Origin: Tenrec ecaudatus
Lineage: Eukaryota > Chordata > Mammalia > Afrosoricida > Tenrecidae
DNA length: 64,000 nt
Direction of reading: 5' to 3'
Assembly (NCBI RefSeq): GCF_050624435.1
Contig: NC_134539.1
Coordinates: 46,408,001-46,472,000, forward strand
Positions 12,651-24,399 of the stretch are shown here, in pieces. The stretch's first letter is position 1, and every line of letters begins with the position of its first letter. The position numbers and the translations under genes are program-made. The notes under the pieces were generated by a model. The model was not told the DNA's origin. It saw only the letters and a program-made list of their open reading frames with translations, and made no database searches.

Positions 12651-12964
12651 ATGGAAGCAACTAAAATGAGTCAAGCGTATGAACTGACCTTAAGTCAGGA
12701 TGACACCGTAGGAAATGATGCCCTCAGCGGCAGCTGAGCTAGAAGATTACAAAAAAAGGTTTATGCCTATTACACTTTTTTCCATGATATTTTTAAACTC
12801 CCTGAAGTTTTGTTTTGTTTTTTCCTATGTGTATTCTTGAGGAATTTGTATTACTTACAGGGTAAAACAAATTAGAGACTGTATATTTCATATTTCTAAA
12901 GAGAAACTCATGTGCTCAAAAAAATCATGTATTGTTTTCTTTTGTTGCTTTGTTTTGCTGTGTT

Positions 12965-14265
12965 GATTTTTGTGCATATTATTATCTCTGCAGGTCTATG
13001 TAAATAACATAGGCAGGATAAACAATCTTAACAATGGGACCATCAGTTGTGGGGGAGGGTATGACAGAGGGGGATACTGGGAAAAGGAAGTGGGTGTTAA
13101 CAAACCCAGGCACAAGGGAGCAAGTGATCCAAAACCAATGGTGAGGAGGGTGTAGTATGCCTGGTAGGGCTTGATCAAGGACAATGTAACCGAAAGAAAT
13201 TACTGAAACCCAAATCGATGCTGAACTTGATAGGGGACAAGAGGAAAGTAAAAGAAAACAGACGAAAAAACTAGGAGGCAAGGGGCATTAATAGAGGTCT
13301 AAATACAGGCATGTACGTATGTAAATATATTATATTAATGATGGGGAAATAGATTTATGTCCATACATTGATAGGTTTAGTATTAAGGTAGCAAGACAGA
13401 TGATGGGCCTCTACTCAAGTACTCCCTCAATGCAAGACACATTGTTCTGTTAAACTGGCATTCCATGATGCTCACCTTCCCAAAATGATTGCTGAAAATA
13501 AAGTGGGTGCATAAGCAACTGTGGTGAAGAAAGCTGATGGTGCCTGGCTATTAAAAGATATAGCATAAGGGTCTTAAAGGCTTGAAGATTAACAAGCAGC
13601 CATCTTCCTGAGAAGCAACAAAGTCCACATAGAAGAAGCACACCAGCCTGTGGTGATCATGAGGTTTCCATAGGATCAGGTATCAGGCATCAAAGAACAA
13701 AAAAATCGTATCCCTATGAATGAAGGGGGAATGCGGAGTAGAGACCCAAAGCCCATCTGTAGGCAACTAGACATCCCCTTACAGAAGGGTCACGGGAAGG
13801 AGACGAGCCAGTCAGAGTGGCGTGTAGCACAGATGGAACACACAATTGTCCTCTGGTTCTTTAATGATCAAGATCCCAATTCTACCTTACAGATCCAGCT
13901 AGACCAGAGAGGGAATCCAGGACAATAAGCCCCTCAGGACCAATAATGAGAGTAGCGATATCAGGAGGGTAAGGGGAAGGTGAGAAAGAGGGAACCAATC
14001 ACAATGATCTATATACAACCCCCTCCCTGGGACAGACAACAGAAAAGTGGGTGAAGTGAGACATCAGATAGTGTAAGACAAAAATAATAATAATTCATAA
14101 ATTATCAAGGATTCATGGGGGGTGAGGAGCTGATACCAAGGGTTCAAGTAGAAAGCAAATGTTTTGAGAATGAGGATGGCAACAAATGTACAAATGTGCT
14201 TGACACAATGGATGGATGGATGGTGTTAAGAGTTGTACAAGCCCCCAATAAAATAATTTTAAAAA
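12965..14265 (+). mobile_element. Lineage-specific L1 3' UTR, longest copy in the window
   Basis: The sequence runs from a G-rich segment through 'aagaaagctgatggtgcctg', 'gggtcttaaaggcttgaag' and 'caacaaatgtacaaatgtgc' to a 3' end with AATAAA and an A-rich tail. The same order recurs at 32.5, 38.9, 40.4 and 58.0 kb. A copy at 38.5-39.1 kb is linked to L1 ORF2-like sequence, which is why I call the family L1 3' end. A short GGAT run precedes the end. Confidence 0.7.
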
Positions 14266-14439
14266 AAAGAAAATCCTGCATTTTTACACAGTAAACCTTA
14301 AAAGAGGTGGCATCGTATCTCAAGAAACTAAACCGTCTTTAAAAAGACAGGGAAAAATTAAATACCAAAATGTATGTCAAAAGAGGCTCTTAAACTTGCT
14401 CTCAAATGCTTAACAGCTAAAGCATAATTAAAGAAGCAA

Positions 14440-14806
14440 AAGAGCCAAACAGAAGATTTCAATGGGTGGACTGAGAAGGCAAAGTATTAAATGGAGACAC
14501 ACTTGACATTTCTCCAACTGAAAGAACAGAGGGGAAAAAGTCAATGTTACAATATTGAAGGTTTCTACGGGCAAAGTACTGAACAACATAGGAAACAGCA
14601 AAAGAAAATAGAAGGCATGCACAGAATCATTGTACCAAACAGAACTGATTGATACTGAACCATTTCTGAAGGAAGCATATCATCAAGAATCGATAGGCAG
14701 AGTACAAGCTGCACTGAAGACAGAGAAAACCAAGGCTCTGGGAACTGATGGGATATGAATCTAAATGTTTCAATAATTAGATGCAAGGCTGGAAGCATCC
14801 TATGCT
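14440..14806 (+). mobile_element. RTE LINE fragment, left half of an interrupted copy
   Basis: RTE reverse-transcriptase region in the plus orientation ('gtacaagctgcactgaagac', 'aattagatgcaaggctgg'). It continues after the insertions at 15227 with 'tggccaactgatcggaagag', so the two halves were once contiguous. Confidence 0.75.
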
Positions 14807-15226
14807 AAGAAATTACCCAGGGCGGGCGGGGAGGGAGGGGGAAGAAAGAGGGAGCTGATCTCAGGGGCTCAAGTGGGAAGAGAAAGCTTTGAAAACGATG
14901 ATGGCAGCGTATGTGCAAATGTGCTTGACACACTGGATGAATGTATGGATTGTGATAAGAGCCCCCAATAAAAGCTTAATAAAAAAATGATGACGGCAAC
15001 ATGTACAGATGTGCTTGACATAACTGATGTATAGAACATTATAAGCACTGTAAAAGACCCCAAAATTGATTTAAAATAATTTTTAAAGTGTTAATAATAG
15101 AATAAATAGAAAGTATATTTAATATCTTTTTTAAAAAAAGAAATTACGGATTCCCTTTTGCACGCTGGGCTTCTAGTTAGCAAATAAACTCTCTTTGTCA
15201 AAAAAAAAAAAAAGAAAGAAATTACC
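14807..15226. mobile_element. Two successive retroposon insertions at one target site
   Basis: The 10-11 base word AAGAAATTAC(C) occurs three times: 14807-14817, 15138-15147 and 15216-15226. Between the first two lie two L1 3'-end tails. Between the second and third lies a 52-bp unique piece with AATAAA followed by an A-run. The RTE sequence is continuous across the outer copies. Confidence 0.8.
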
Positions 15227-15330
15227 TGGCCAACTGATCGGAAGAGATCTATCGTTGTACCTATTCAAAAAAGGGGTAATCTAATAGAACACAGAAATTA
15301 TCTAACATTATCATTAATATCACCAAAACC
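15227..15330 (+). mobile_element. RTE LINE fragment, right half of an interrupted copy
   Basis: It continues the RTE coding region ('tggccaactgatcggaagag', 'aattatctaacattatcatt') begun before 14807. It ends at the AfroSINE that follows. Confidence 0.75.
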
Positions 15331-15334
15331 AAAC

Positions 15335-15485
15335 CCACTGCCTGGAGTAGATTCTAGTGACCCTACATGTTTCCCAGACTGAGATCTTTATGGAAGCAGT
15401 CTCGTCTATCTCTCAGAGCTGCTTGCTGGTAAGTCTGAGCCACGGAACCTGCAGGCAGCATTCCCACACCACAGGTACTCTTCCA
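15335..15485 (-). mobile_element. AfroSINE copy
   Basis: Reverse-oriented and diverged: 'cactgcctggagtagattct', 'gatctttatggaagcagtct', 'gctgcttgctggtaagtct'. Confidence 0.6.
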
Positions 15486-15604
15486 CTGAAGATCACTAAG
15501 CACAGCTGGGTCCGTACAATGACAGGACACTACCAGACATTCAAGACATAGTCAGAGGGCACTGGAAAAGATGCTGCATATAACATCTGGCAACATTTTC
15601 ATTT

Positions 15605-15712
15605 TAAAAGTTTACAGCAGGGCAATGAATGTACAGATGTGCTTTACATAATTGATGCATGGATTGCGATAGAGTTGTATGAGCCCCTAATAAAATGATT
15701 AAAACAAACGAA
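15605..15712 (+). mobile_element. L1 3' end, short tail copy
   Basis: 'gcaatgaatgtacagatgtg', 'ttgatgcatggattgcgata' and 'gagcccctaataaaatgatt' match the 3' terminus of the longer L1 copies. Confidence 0.7.
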
Positions 15713-16266
15713 AAAGTTTACAACATAAATTTTCCTGGTTAAAATGCTAAATGCATTAGAGATTTTATATTCTATACCTTTAAAAATAAAAAATTAAAAT
15801 TTTACTGTGCTTCCAGGGAATGTTTACAGAGCAAATTTGATTTTTTCAACAATGTATACACATTGTGTCTCGTGACATTAACTGCAATCCCTTGATACAG
15901 GAGCACTATTCCCACTGCCTCAAGATCCCCATTTCTATTGGCCTTCCTACCTTCTGGGCTTTGTTCACTGGTCCTAAAGAGCATGTTCCCACCAGTATGA
16001 GTGTTCGCAGGTATGTCTATTATTTGGCTGAAAGGTGACCTCTGGGGGTGGGTTCTGTTTCTGGTGTGAAGGATAGCTAAGGGCCACAGGCACCACTTGT
16101 CTGTCCGTCTTTCGTACTGTGGTGCCTTGTGGGTTCTGTGATGCTGGAAGCTGTGTGACGGGTATTTCAGTGCCAGTAGGGTCTCCCAGAGTGAACACGG
16201 TTAGTAGGAGAGAGCAGTCCCTGGAGAAGGACATCATGCTAGGCCCTCCAGGAGCTGGACTCACAC

Positions 16267-16280
16267 GGGGGGGGGGGGGG
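16267..16280. repeat. G14 homopolymer
   Basis: Fourteen consecutive G on the plus strand. The run may differ in length between assemblies. Confidence 0.85.
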
Positions 16281-16294
16281 CTGCCACAATAGGC

Positions 16295-16400
16295 TCAGCC
16301 TAAGAACTGTTGTGAGGACCACGGTAATGGTGTTTCATTCTGTTGCGCACAAGGTGACTGCGGGTCAGAGCCAACTGGATGACAGCACCTAACAAACAAA
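16295..16400 (+). mobile_element. RTE LINE 3' terminus
   Basis: 'cattctgttgcgcacaaggt', 'gactgcgggtcagagccaac' and 'tggatgacagcacctaacaa' form the plus-oriented RTE 3' end, including the terminal CACCTAACAA seen in reverse at 8.8 and 43 kb. Confidence 0.7.
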
Positions 16401-16972
16401 AAACAAGGGCCGTGGACTCAGGTGTTCCACTAATGCCAATCAGACCTATAAGCCTGCTTGCTCGGGATTTTGAATTCTGGTCTACATGCCCGCTCCTCCA
16501 CCCCGACTCTACCCAGGATCTGCTGTTGGACACCCAATCAAGCCTCCACTGGTTCTTGTGACCTCAGGGCAGTGGGGGTGGGCTCATGTGGGCCATTACT
16601 CTTCGGAACTAAGTGATTCCTTGGGTCCCTGATTTTCTTCACTTTCCTCTGCTCCTCATTTAAAGAGACAAGAGTTGTGTTCACAGAATTCAACAGCTGG
16701 CCACTTGTGACTTTTTAAAATCCTGGTCACTACTCATCACAGTAGATTCTGAAACACTTTCTTTATAAAACTCGTGTATGCCAGCTGACCCACATGCCCC
16801 ACATTCCCTACGCGGACTATGTGGCTAAGCCCCGTGCCCCGTAACTCGACCCCGCAGTGTTCAGCTAAAGGCGTGTGTCACACGCTCTCTGTATGCTCAG
16901 CTCTTGACCTCGGTAGATTCGCAGCACATATAAGTGCAGATGTAGAAATGTTCTCTGCCAAATCTATACGAA

Positions 16973-17045
16973 GGGGCTTCAAAAAGGTCACTGAAAAATG
17001 AAACTAGAAGACAATGGAATTTTTCTACAAACTCTTTGAAGTCCC
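16973..17045. mobile_element. Short mariner-like MITE
   Basis: A 73-bp sequence with imperfect inverted ends GGGGCTTCAAAAAGG / CTCTTTGAAGTCCC and little interior. A relative lies at 37.01 kb. Confidence 0.5.
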
Positions 17046-17239
17046 ACAGATGCGCGTGAGTGTTCTTCCGTATGCCACCTGACACTTGTTCAACTGAACT
17101 AGCTACCTGTGCATCCATTCCTAAATGAGTTCGTCATGGCTGTTACTGTAGCACTGGGTGCGTGACACTATTTCCTGTGGTCTTCTCCTCTGTTCCCCTA
17201 GTCACTGCCTTTGCCTCGGTGAGGAGCCACTCCTTATTG

Positions 17240-17560
17240 TGGACTGTGCCTTGTCAGTGACCCCCCCACCCCGTGCCCCTCCCACCGATATCCATCAACC
17301 CATTCTTCTCTTGACTGTACAATGGTAGCCTCCTACAGTATTTGTCCTTTGAGGACTGACCTCTCTCAGTCAGCAGAATGTCCTCGGTGCGTGTCTTTTG
17401 GAAGGTGTCAGAGGCATCGGTTTCCTTTATCACTGCACAGTATTCCATGGCGGGTGTGTACCACCTCTCTCCTGTGGATGGGCTACATGCCGTTCAACTT
17501 GGCCTGCTTCTCCTCCCCACTTTTACACAAGTTTCCTAGGTCATTCGGAAAAAGTAAAAC
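17240..17560 (-). mobile_element. L1 3' region
   Basis: In reverse: 'ctcctacagtatttgtcctt', 'gaatgtcctcggtgcgtgtc', 'actgcacagtattccatgg'. This is the usual L1 3' order on the minus strand. Confidence 0.65.
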
Positions 17561-18582
17561 AAGGCTTCCTTCCAGTTTATGACATCACAGCCCTACTCTT
17601 AACCCCAGCCAGCGATGGTTGCAGAAATGGCTTTCTTCCGATTTGAAATCGGTTCTCTTTGCCACGTGGTGACTTAAGAGTTTGACATTTTTGTAGTCAA
17701 AGGCGTTGACAGAAAAAGATTCCCTGGAAACTTTTCTCCTCACTGTTGCCAGGCAAGCAAACAAACCTAAAAAGGAGTTTAAAAGTAGAACAGAGTGGGC
17801 CTAGCTGGCAGACTCGTGTGCACTTCTTAAGAGCCTCTCCGGTAGTACCCCAAACTCTGGTAATCTGTATCATCAAGCACCAAAGAACCTTGGAAATAGT
17901 CCGATCCCAGGCCTCACTGTGCACAAGTGGGACTGAGTAGCCAAGAGACGGGCCCTGGTCTATGCCAGGGCACCAAGCAAGTTCCTCACAGAGCGGAGTT
18001 TGGAACATACCGTCTTTGATTCTTTCTGCCTTATGCTTCTTTATAAGACAAAGTGGAAACTATGGGTTCAGAAAGCATAAGGCAATCAAATCGATCATCA
18101 CTGCCAAAACTGCAAATGGCCTCCAAGTTTTCTAATACGTTTGAATTAATGGGAAAGGGCTCAAAACTCCCAGCAGTAAGAACAGTGGAGCAGGAAGCAA
18201 CGGTCGCTTTTCAGAGTTACCTTGCACAAGTCCACAGCACGGGAAGGAATCAAGCGCCCAATCGCTCAAAAACATGTGAGATGTGCAAAACGATTGCAAA
18301 AACAAAACAAGAGGGTTTTTGAAACCATTTCTAAATTAGTACAAGGCCCGACTATATTTGAAACTTTTAAAGAAGGATTATTGCTAGTATAATTAGTCTT
18401 TCATTTGTAAGCAGAATAGGGTACTGGAGTTAAGATAAAGCGATAATTGAGGTAAGCCCAAAATGAGGGGAGAGGAACTGAACTTGGGAGATTAACCTGC
18501 AAAAAAGGAAGACACGGGTCCTTAAGACGCTACAAAGAGAACTGGATAGCACTTGGAAATAAATTAATAAACATCTAAATAA

Positions 18583-18745
18583 ACCCAGTCAATTCCAATA
18601 CACAGCACCCCTATGTAGGGATTCTGAGGCTTTGTAAATTTTGACAGGAGCAGAGAGCCTCTTCTTTCTCCCTCATAGAGACTAGTGGGTTTGAACCACC
18701 AACCTGCAGTTTGCAAATCTAAAGCTTACTCAACAGTGTCACACT
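18583..18745 (-). mobile_element. AfroSINE copy
   Basis: Reverse-oriented: 'cagtcaattccaatacacag', 'cttctttctccctcatagag', 'gggtttgaaccaccaacctg'. Confidence 0.8.
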
Positions 18746-19334
18746 GGCCCCTACAAGTGGGGGAGGGAGGATTGGAGGGAGAGGGACGCAATTGCTGATA
18801 CGTCAGCTAGATGACATTTTCTGACAAAATGGACAGACCCAGCTCTAACCTTGTGTTCGCATTTATGAAAAATCGCACCCTCCGACTCTCAGGACTGCCG
18901 AGGAAGTGAAAGCACAAAACCCAGTGCTAACGTGTGGTGGACATACAAAAGATGGTTATTAAATGTATGACTTGTCAGCTCTCTAAACTGCAGATTTTTC
19001 TTTCTGTCGCTCTTCAACATCAAGGCATCAAGTAACTCAAGGCATGAAGTTGTCTAGACTACACCAAGGCCAGTTTTCTACTAGCAGTTGAGTTTGAGCT
19101 TACAAAACCATTGTCAACTAGGAGAACGAGCTCTGTCTAGTCACATCACAGTTGCTTTGTCATTCCACTGGAGTTCTATTTTTACCTCGTAGCTGGCCTC
19201 ACCCCGCCCCCTTGGGGCTGCGTTGAGGACTCCTCACCTCATTTCCCAAGCACACACACTTCATCCACTTCCAACTGAGGGCTCCGACGCTACTCCAACA
19301 AAACACACAACAACCCTGTCGCTCTACTCTCACA

Positions 19335-19510
19335 TTCGGTCTTTCCACCGCGGGGCGCACACCTTAAGAGTTGAGCTGCTGACCAAAAGTTCAAATCCAC
19401 TAATGTTCCACTGGAGACCTCCTCTACATGCTACAGCCTAGGAAATCCTATAGGACAATCACGCCCTGGCACGTATGGTCGCTGTGAGCTGGAACGGACA
19501 CAGCAACGGC
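19335..19510 (+). mobile_element. AfroSINE copy, degraded
   Basis: 'cttaagagttgagctgctga', 'gaaatcctataggacaatca' and 'ggtcgctgtgagctggaacg' retain the plus-oriented SINE order. Confidence 0.6.
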
Positions 19511-20084
19511 TCCTTATTTCTAAGTAACTCTGTCTCTTTTATAACCGGACTTTTCACTCAGCTTTCTCTCCCTTGTCTCCAATCACTTTAGACAAACTGA
19601 GTCTTTTTAAAATTAATTGGCTTAACCTTCCTTCCCTTGGCCCTTACTTCCCCTCTACTCACCCACGGGCAATAGAAGGAATCCCAAAAGCAATCCAAGG
19701 ATCCCGAAAGCTATTTGCAACAAGCAGGCTGCGCTTCACAAATATGCAGCTCACTTCCCACTGAGGCTGCAGAATGCCTCCCTGTCCATTAATCATTCCA
19801 GTGTGCTGTCCTATTCAACTTCCCAGTCTGGTGAAAATACACCACTCATGTAGGTTAAGCCTTTCTTCACTAATTTCCTTCTGTTTGGTATATATGTTGC
19901 TTGGTGTTCTCAATCATTTATAGCAAATCACAATGTCAATCAAAAATGCTTGCACAACCTATATGTGCGTCTGACTTGGACAAGACTGAATTTTTTGAGG
20001 ATGGAAGACAAAGTCAGCCATCTTTACATTTCTGAAGAACCCGTCTTTCACAGAAAAGGCACTTAACCAAATTTCACACAGAAA

Positions 20085-20215
20085 CAAGAGACAACAGGGG
20101 GCAGAAGAAAGAGCACTGAGCTAGAACTAGGGAAAGATGAATTGCCAATTTGGTCACAAACTAAGTGACCTCAGAAAACCATATCCTGCAAACCTCAGAA
20201 ACCTCTCCAGACGAC
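20085..20215 (+). repeat. MIR fragment
   Basis: 'aaagagcactgagctagaac' and 'ggtcacaaactaagtgacct' match the plus-oriented MIR head and core. Confidence 0.5.
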
Positions 20216-20686
20216 AGAAAAAGGCTCCTCTACATTCCTCCTGAAAAGTCTTGGCCTCTTGGAGGCCATGGCCTTTGGCCTGTTCACTTAGCATCTGCAC
20301 ACACAGAAAACACCCCAAAAACTGTACATGAGGCACTTCCTAATGCCTTGTATTCAAAATTAGGAAATGCTAATATATGAGCCTTGAAAAGTCTGCATTC
20401 TACTCTTCCTGCTCTTTTTATTCTATCACAGGGCAGAGGAATTAACAATCAGCTCCACCAGCTCTTCACCCGAAACGAGGGGGTATGGTGTTACCAGAGC
20501 AAGAGAAGACTGGTGTTCTGGGATCAAGCTTCCCTGGAACAAAAGCCTCAGGCAAGTCAGATAAGGTGAACTATTTTGCAACCGAACAATGTCAAAGGTG
20601 CCATAAACTCTCCCGGATAAGTGACTCAGAAATACCTTCATGCAGTAGCATGCTGCTGGATCTGTTCCATTCTCACGTACATCCGC

Positions 20687-20714
<28 letters not shown>
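20687..20714. repeat. G28 homopolymer
   Basis: Twenty-eight consecutive G on the plus strand, preceded by CATCCGC and followed by CACCAC. It has G-quadruplex potential on the plus strand, and its exact length is likely to be assembly-dependent. Confidence 0.9.
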
Positions 20715-20717
<3 letters not shown>

Positions 20718-20954
20718 CACTATCTTTGATTCTCATTTTTGTCCACAAACTTCTGGAGGCCCCCTTGTTTGACAACATCCGCTTCATTTTAAGAAGTGCC
20801 TGGATAGTTCAGTGGTCTACCACATATCGTGAGATGCTAAATTTGACTTTCCTCTCATTAGAAATGCCCTGATTTTCTAAGAGCCAGCTAGCTCAGGGTA
20901 AGTCCAAGTCACAACTCTACCTCTCCTGATCGCCATCAGCCTAAGTCCAAGTCG

Positions 20955-21050
20955 GAGGCCCTGGTGGCTCAATGCCCAAGGCCTCCCAACCGTGTCGAAA
21001 TCGGCTGGAATGAGAAGCTGTACTGGTCTCATAAAAAGCTTTGTGGCCTA
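20955..21050 (+). mobile_element. AfroSINE 5' fragment
   Basis: 'gccctggtggctcaatgccc' is the tRNA-derived head. The copy is truncated and lies about 500 bp downstream of the exon 1 donor, inside intron 1. Confidence 0.5.
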
Positions 21051-21237
21051 CTTGAGACATTTACGTGAAACAGTTCCCTCTTTGTTCCTTAACTAGCCCT
21101 AGTCTGGTTAAGTGACCTCTCCTTCCTATCTAAGGGGGGGTCCCTTCCAGGTCTGGCATCCAGAGGTCCCTGGAGACGCGCAACAGGGTGGGGGCGTGGC
21201 AGAAAACTGGTTCTCACCGCCGAGGGCACGAACACTA

Positions 21238-22128
<891 letters not shown>

Positions 22129-22191
22129 CTAGGCGGTACTGGGAAACCGGACGGGAGCCCAAAGTCGGAGGGGCAGGGCCCGTCGCGCGCG

Positions 22192-22211
22192 GCATTGTGG
22201 AAATTGTAGTT
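22192..22211 (-). promoter_or_regulatory. ZNF143/SBS-like motif
   Basis: On the minus strand it reads AACTACAATTTCCACAATGC, close to the ZNF143 (Staf) consensus ACTACAATTCCCAGAATGC. It lies about 85 bp upstream of the TMEM245 ATG. Confidence 0.6.
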
Positions 22212-22249
22212 CGCCGATGGCCAACGAGCGCTTACAGGGCCTTTAGAAA

Positions 22250-22269
22250 ACTACATCTCCCAGTAGAAC
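22250..22269 (+). promoter_or_regulatory. Second ZNF143/SBS-like motif
   Basis: ACTACATCTCCCAGTAGAAC on the plus strand, opposed to the motif 40 bp away. Its first half matches the SBS core better than its second half. Confidence 0.5.
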
Positions 22270-22308
22270 ACGGGGCTAGCTCTTTCCTCCCCCGAGGTAC
22301 CTTCGCCC

Positions 22309-22313
22309 ATTGG
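22309..22313 (-). promoter_or_regulatory. CCAAT box
   Basis: ATTGG on the plus strand gives CCAAT in the direction of TMEM245 transcription, about 200 bp upstream of the ATG, in the context GGACCAATGGGCG. It is a typical NF-Y-type site. Confidence 0.5.
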
Positions 22314-22599
22314 TCCCTGAAGCGTTCAGGTAACAGATTCCTAGGGACTCCATCATTCTGGAGGCAAGAAAAGTTTCCTTCATTCACAAATGTCAACTGC
22401 TGGAGAGGCACGGCAATACATTTGGAAATTGAAAACTCAGGTTACACATGAAAGTCCCGTGAGGAATACTTTAAAAGGAGTCTATTTTATTGATTTATTT
22501 GATAAGCAATTTTAAAGTGTTGGCTCACCCACTATTAGCTAATTATCCTAGTAAGAAATAAGAAAAAAAGAAAGAAAGAAGAACGTTGACAGGAACATG

Positions 22600-23160
22600 C
22601 CCACCATGTTGATCGCAGCACTATTCACGATAGCGGGGGGAAATGGTAACAAAATAAATGCCCATCAAAAGATATTTGATAAACACAATTCTATGTAATG
22701 CTAAAGAAAAATGGTGAATGTATGAGTTAACCCTGCAGGACATTATGGTGAGAGAAATTAGTCACAAAAGGACAAATATTGTTTGAGATCGCTATTATAA
22801 AGTCAAGAAAGGGTTTTCACAAAAAATAAAATCATTCATGGTTACTACAAGTGGAAGGAGAAGGGAGGGAAAATCACTAACTAAAGGGCAGACACATACC
22901 AACTTGGGTGAAAGGGAAGACCATATACAATAGCGGGGGGAGGGGCATCGGTAAGGTTAAAGACAACAGGAGGGGTACAAGAGTTAGAGTACAGAGGCAA
23001 ATACTATTCTATCCACAATCTTGCAGTAACTGTAATAATCATCTATGAGTAGTATCAAAAGAAATATGGAACTATGTCTATGAATATATATATATACATA
23101 TATATATTCTAGAGGATATTTCTACATATGTATTTACCTCTGCTGAAAATATACCCATGA
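22600..23160 (+). mobile_element. L1 3' region
   Basis: 'gatcgcagcactattcacga', 'gtgagagaaattagtcacaa' and 'tggttactacaagtggaagg' follow the L1 3' order. It ends in a region with a TATATA run near 23.09 kb. Confidence 0.65.
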
Positions 23161-23528
23161 ATATAGTACAGTATCCAGGGTGCAAAGTTGTGAAAATTTC
23201 TTAACTATAACCAACTGTCATGAGGGATTGAGTGCCTGAGCTCTTGACCTAAATGTATGTGAGCAGCCATCTAAAGTGCAGCTATGGGTCTTGGCATTGT
23301 GAGCAAAGAAAGGTTTAGGAAAAAAATCAAAGATACATGGAAACCATCCAAAGGACCATGCAAACCTCAGCTTCCCTAACCCTAAGACCGAAAAAAAACT
23401 AGATGATGCTGCCCCACATCAACTGCTCTGAAAAGGGTCACATTAGAAGGTCCTGAATAAAGCGGGAGAAAAATGTCAAACAAAACTTAAAACTGTTTTT
23501 TAAAAAAAGAACAAGTATACTGATCAGC
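23161..23528. other. Intergenic, possible continuation of L1 3' UTR
   Basis: 'aaccaactgtcatgagggat' and 'gagcagccatctaaagtgca' may belong to a lineage-specific L1 3' UTR. I cannot place the boundary. Confidence 0.3.
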
Positions 23529-23529
23529 T

Positions 23530-23665
23530 GGAGAGCCCTCGTGGCACTGTTAGGTAAGTGTTGAACTGTTAACCGCCAAGGTCCGAGATTCAAACCATCA
23601 GCCGCTCTGTGGGAGAGTGATGAGGTTATCTGTCCCCATAAACAATTACAGGCTAGGTGAGGTGA
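23530..23665 (+). mobile_element. AfroSINE copy, 3'-truncated
   Basis: 'gagagccctcgtggcactgt', 'gaactgttaaccgccaaggt' and 'ccatcagccgctctgtggga' give the head and body without the RTE-like tail. Confidence 0.75.
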
Positions 23666-24057
23666 TGTGACTTGGTATGGCTCTTCCTCCAGAACCTTTG
23701 TAAATCCTACCAGGTGGGAGCGTGCTAAGAAGATATAGAAGACTGTAGCAGACGATTGGTCAGATTTGCCATTCCCCTGAATATGAGCCATCTCAGAAAC
23801 AGGTACAGAGTAATCCCACAACCATGAAGAAACCACTAAGCACGATTGGGCTCCTGGCTGCAAGTGGCAGCAGTAGCAGAGGCACCAGCGGTTGCAGCCC
23901 TGAAAGCCTGAGACAGCGCAGTGGGCTCAGGAGTCCACAGAAGGAGTAAAGCTAGTTAGTTGCCTTTGGGTAGGAGGCTGATTTGCAGAATAGGATGCCT
24001 TTGGGACATTTATCAGAGCTAAAGGAATTTGTAACACAGACACATACTCACACACAC

Positions 24058-24165
24058 TCACTCATAAAGTAGATTCCAATTCATAGTACCCTATGTAGGA
24101 TAAGGTAGAGCTGCTGGTAGTTTCAAACTGCTGACTTTGTGGTTAGCAGCCCAGCAAAGAGCCAT
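24058..24165 (-). mobile_element. AfroSINE fragment
   Basis: 'aaagtagattccaattcata', 'gtttcaaactgctgactttg' and 'tggttagcagcccagc' are in reverse orientation. Confidence 0.7.
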
Positions 24166-24399
24166 TCACCATCAGCGCCCCCCTTGGTACTACGCCCTAT
24201 AAAATACTCAAAGGAAGGCCTACTGGAAAAAAACAACAAGTTTTACAATTTACACTGCAAATCAGTGCAAGACTGAAAAACATGTGGTGAGCGCATTTCA
24301 AATTGGCCAGATTAATTTTTCTTTCTATAAACTACATTCTTTTTCTAGAGCAATCCAGCTGACTTTGAATGCAATACATTACTCTTTTGTACTTTCCTC

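Noticed and set aside
20485-20872. Frames containing a poly-glycine run
   Set aside because: The glycines come from the G28 homopolymer; there are no splice signals or similarity.
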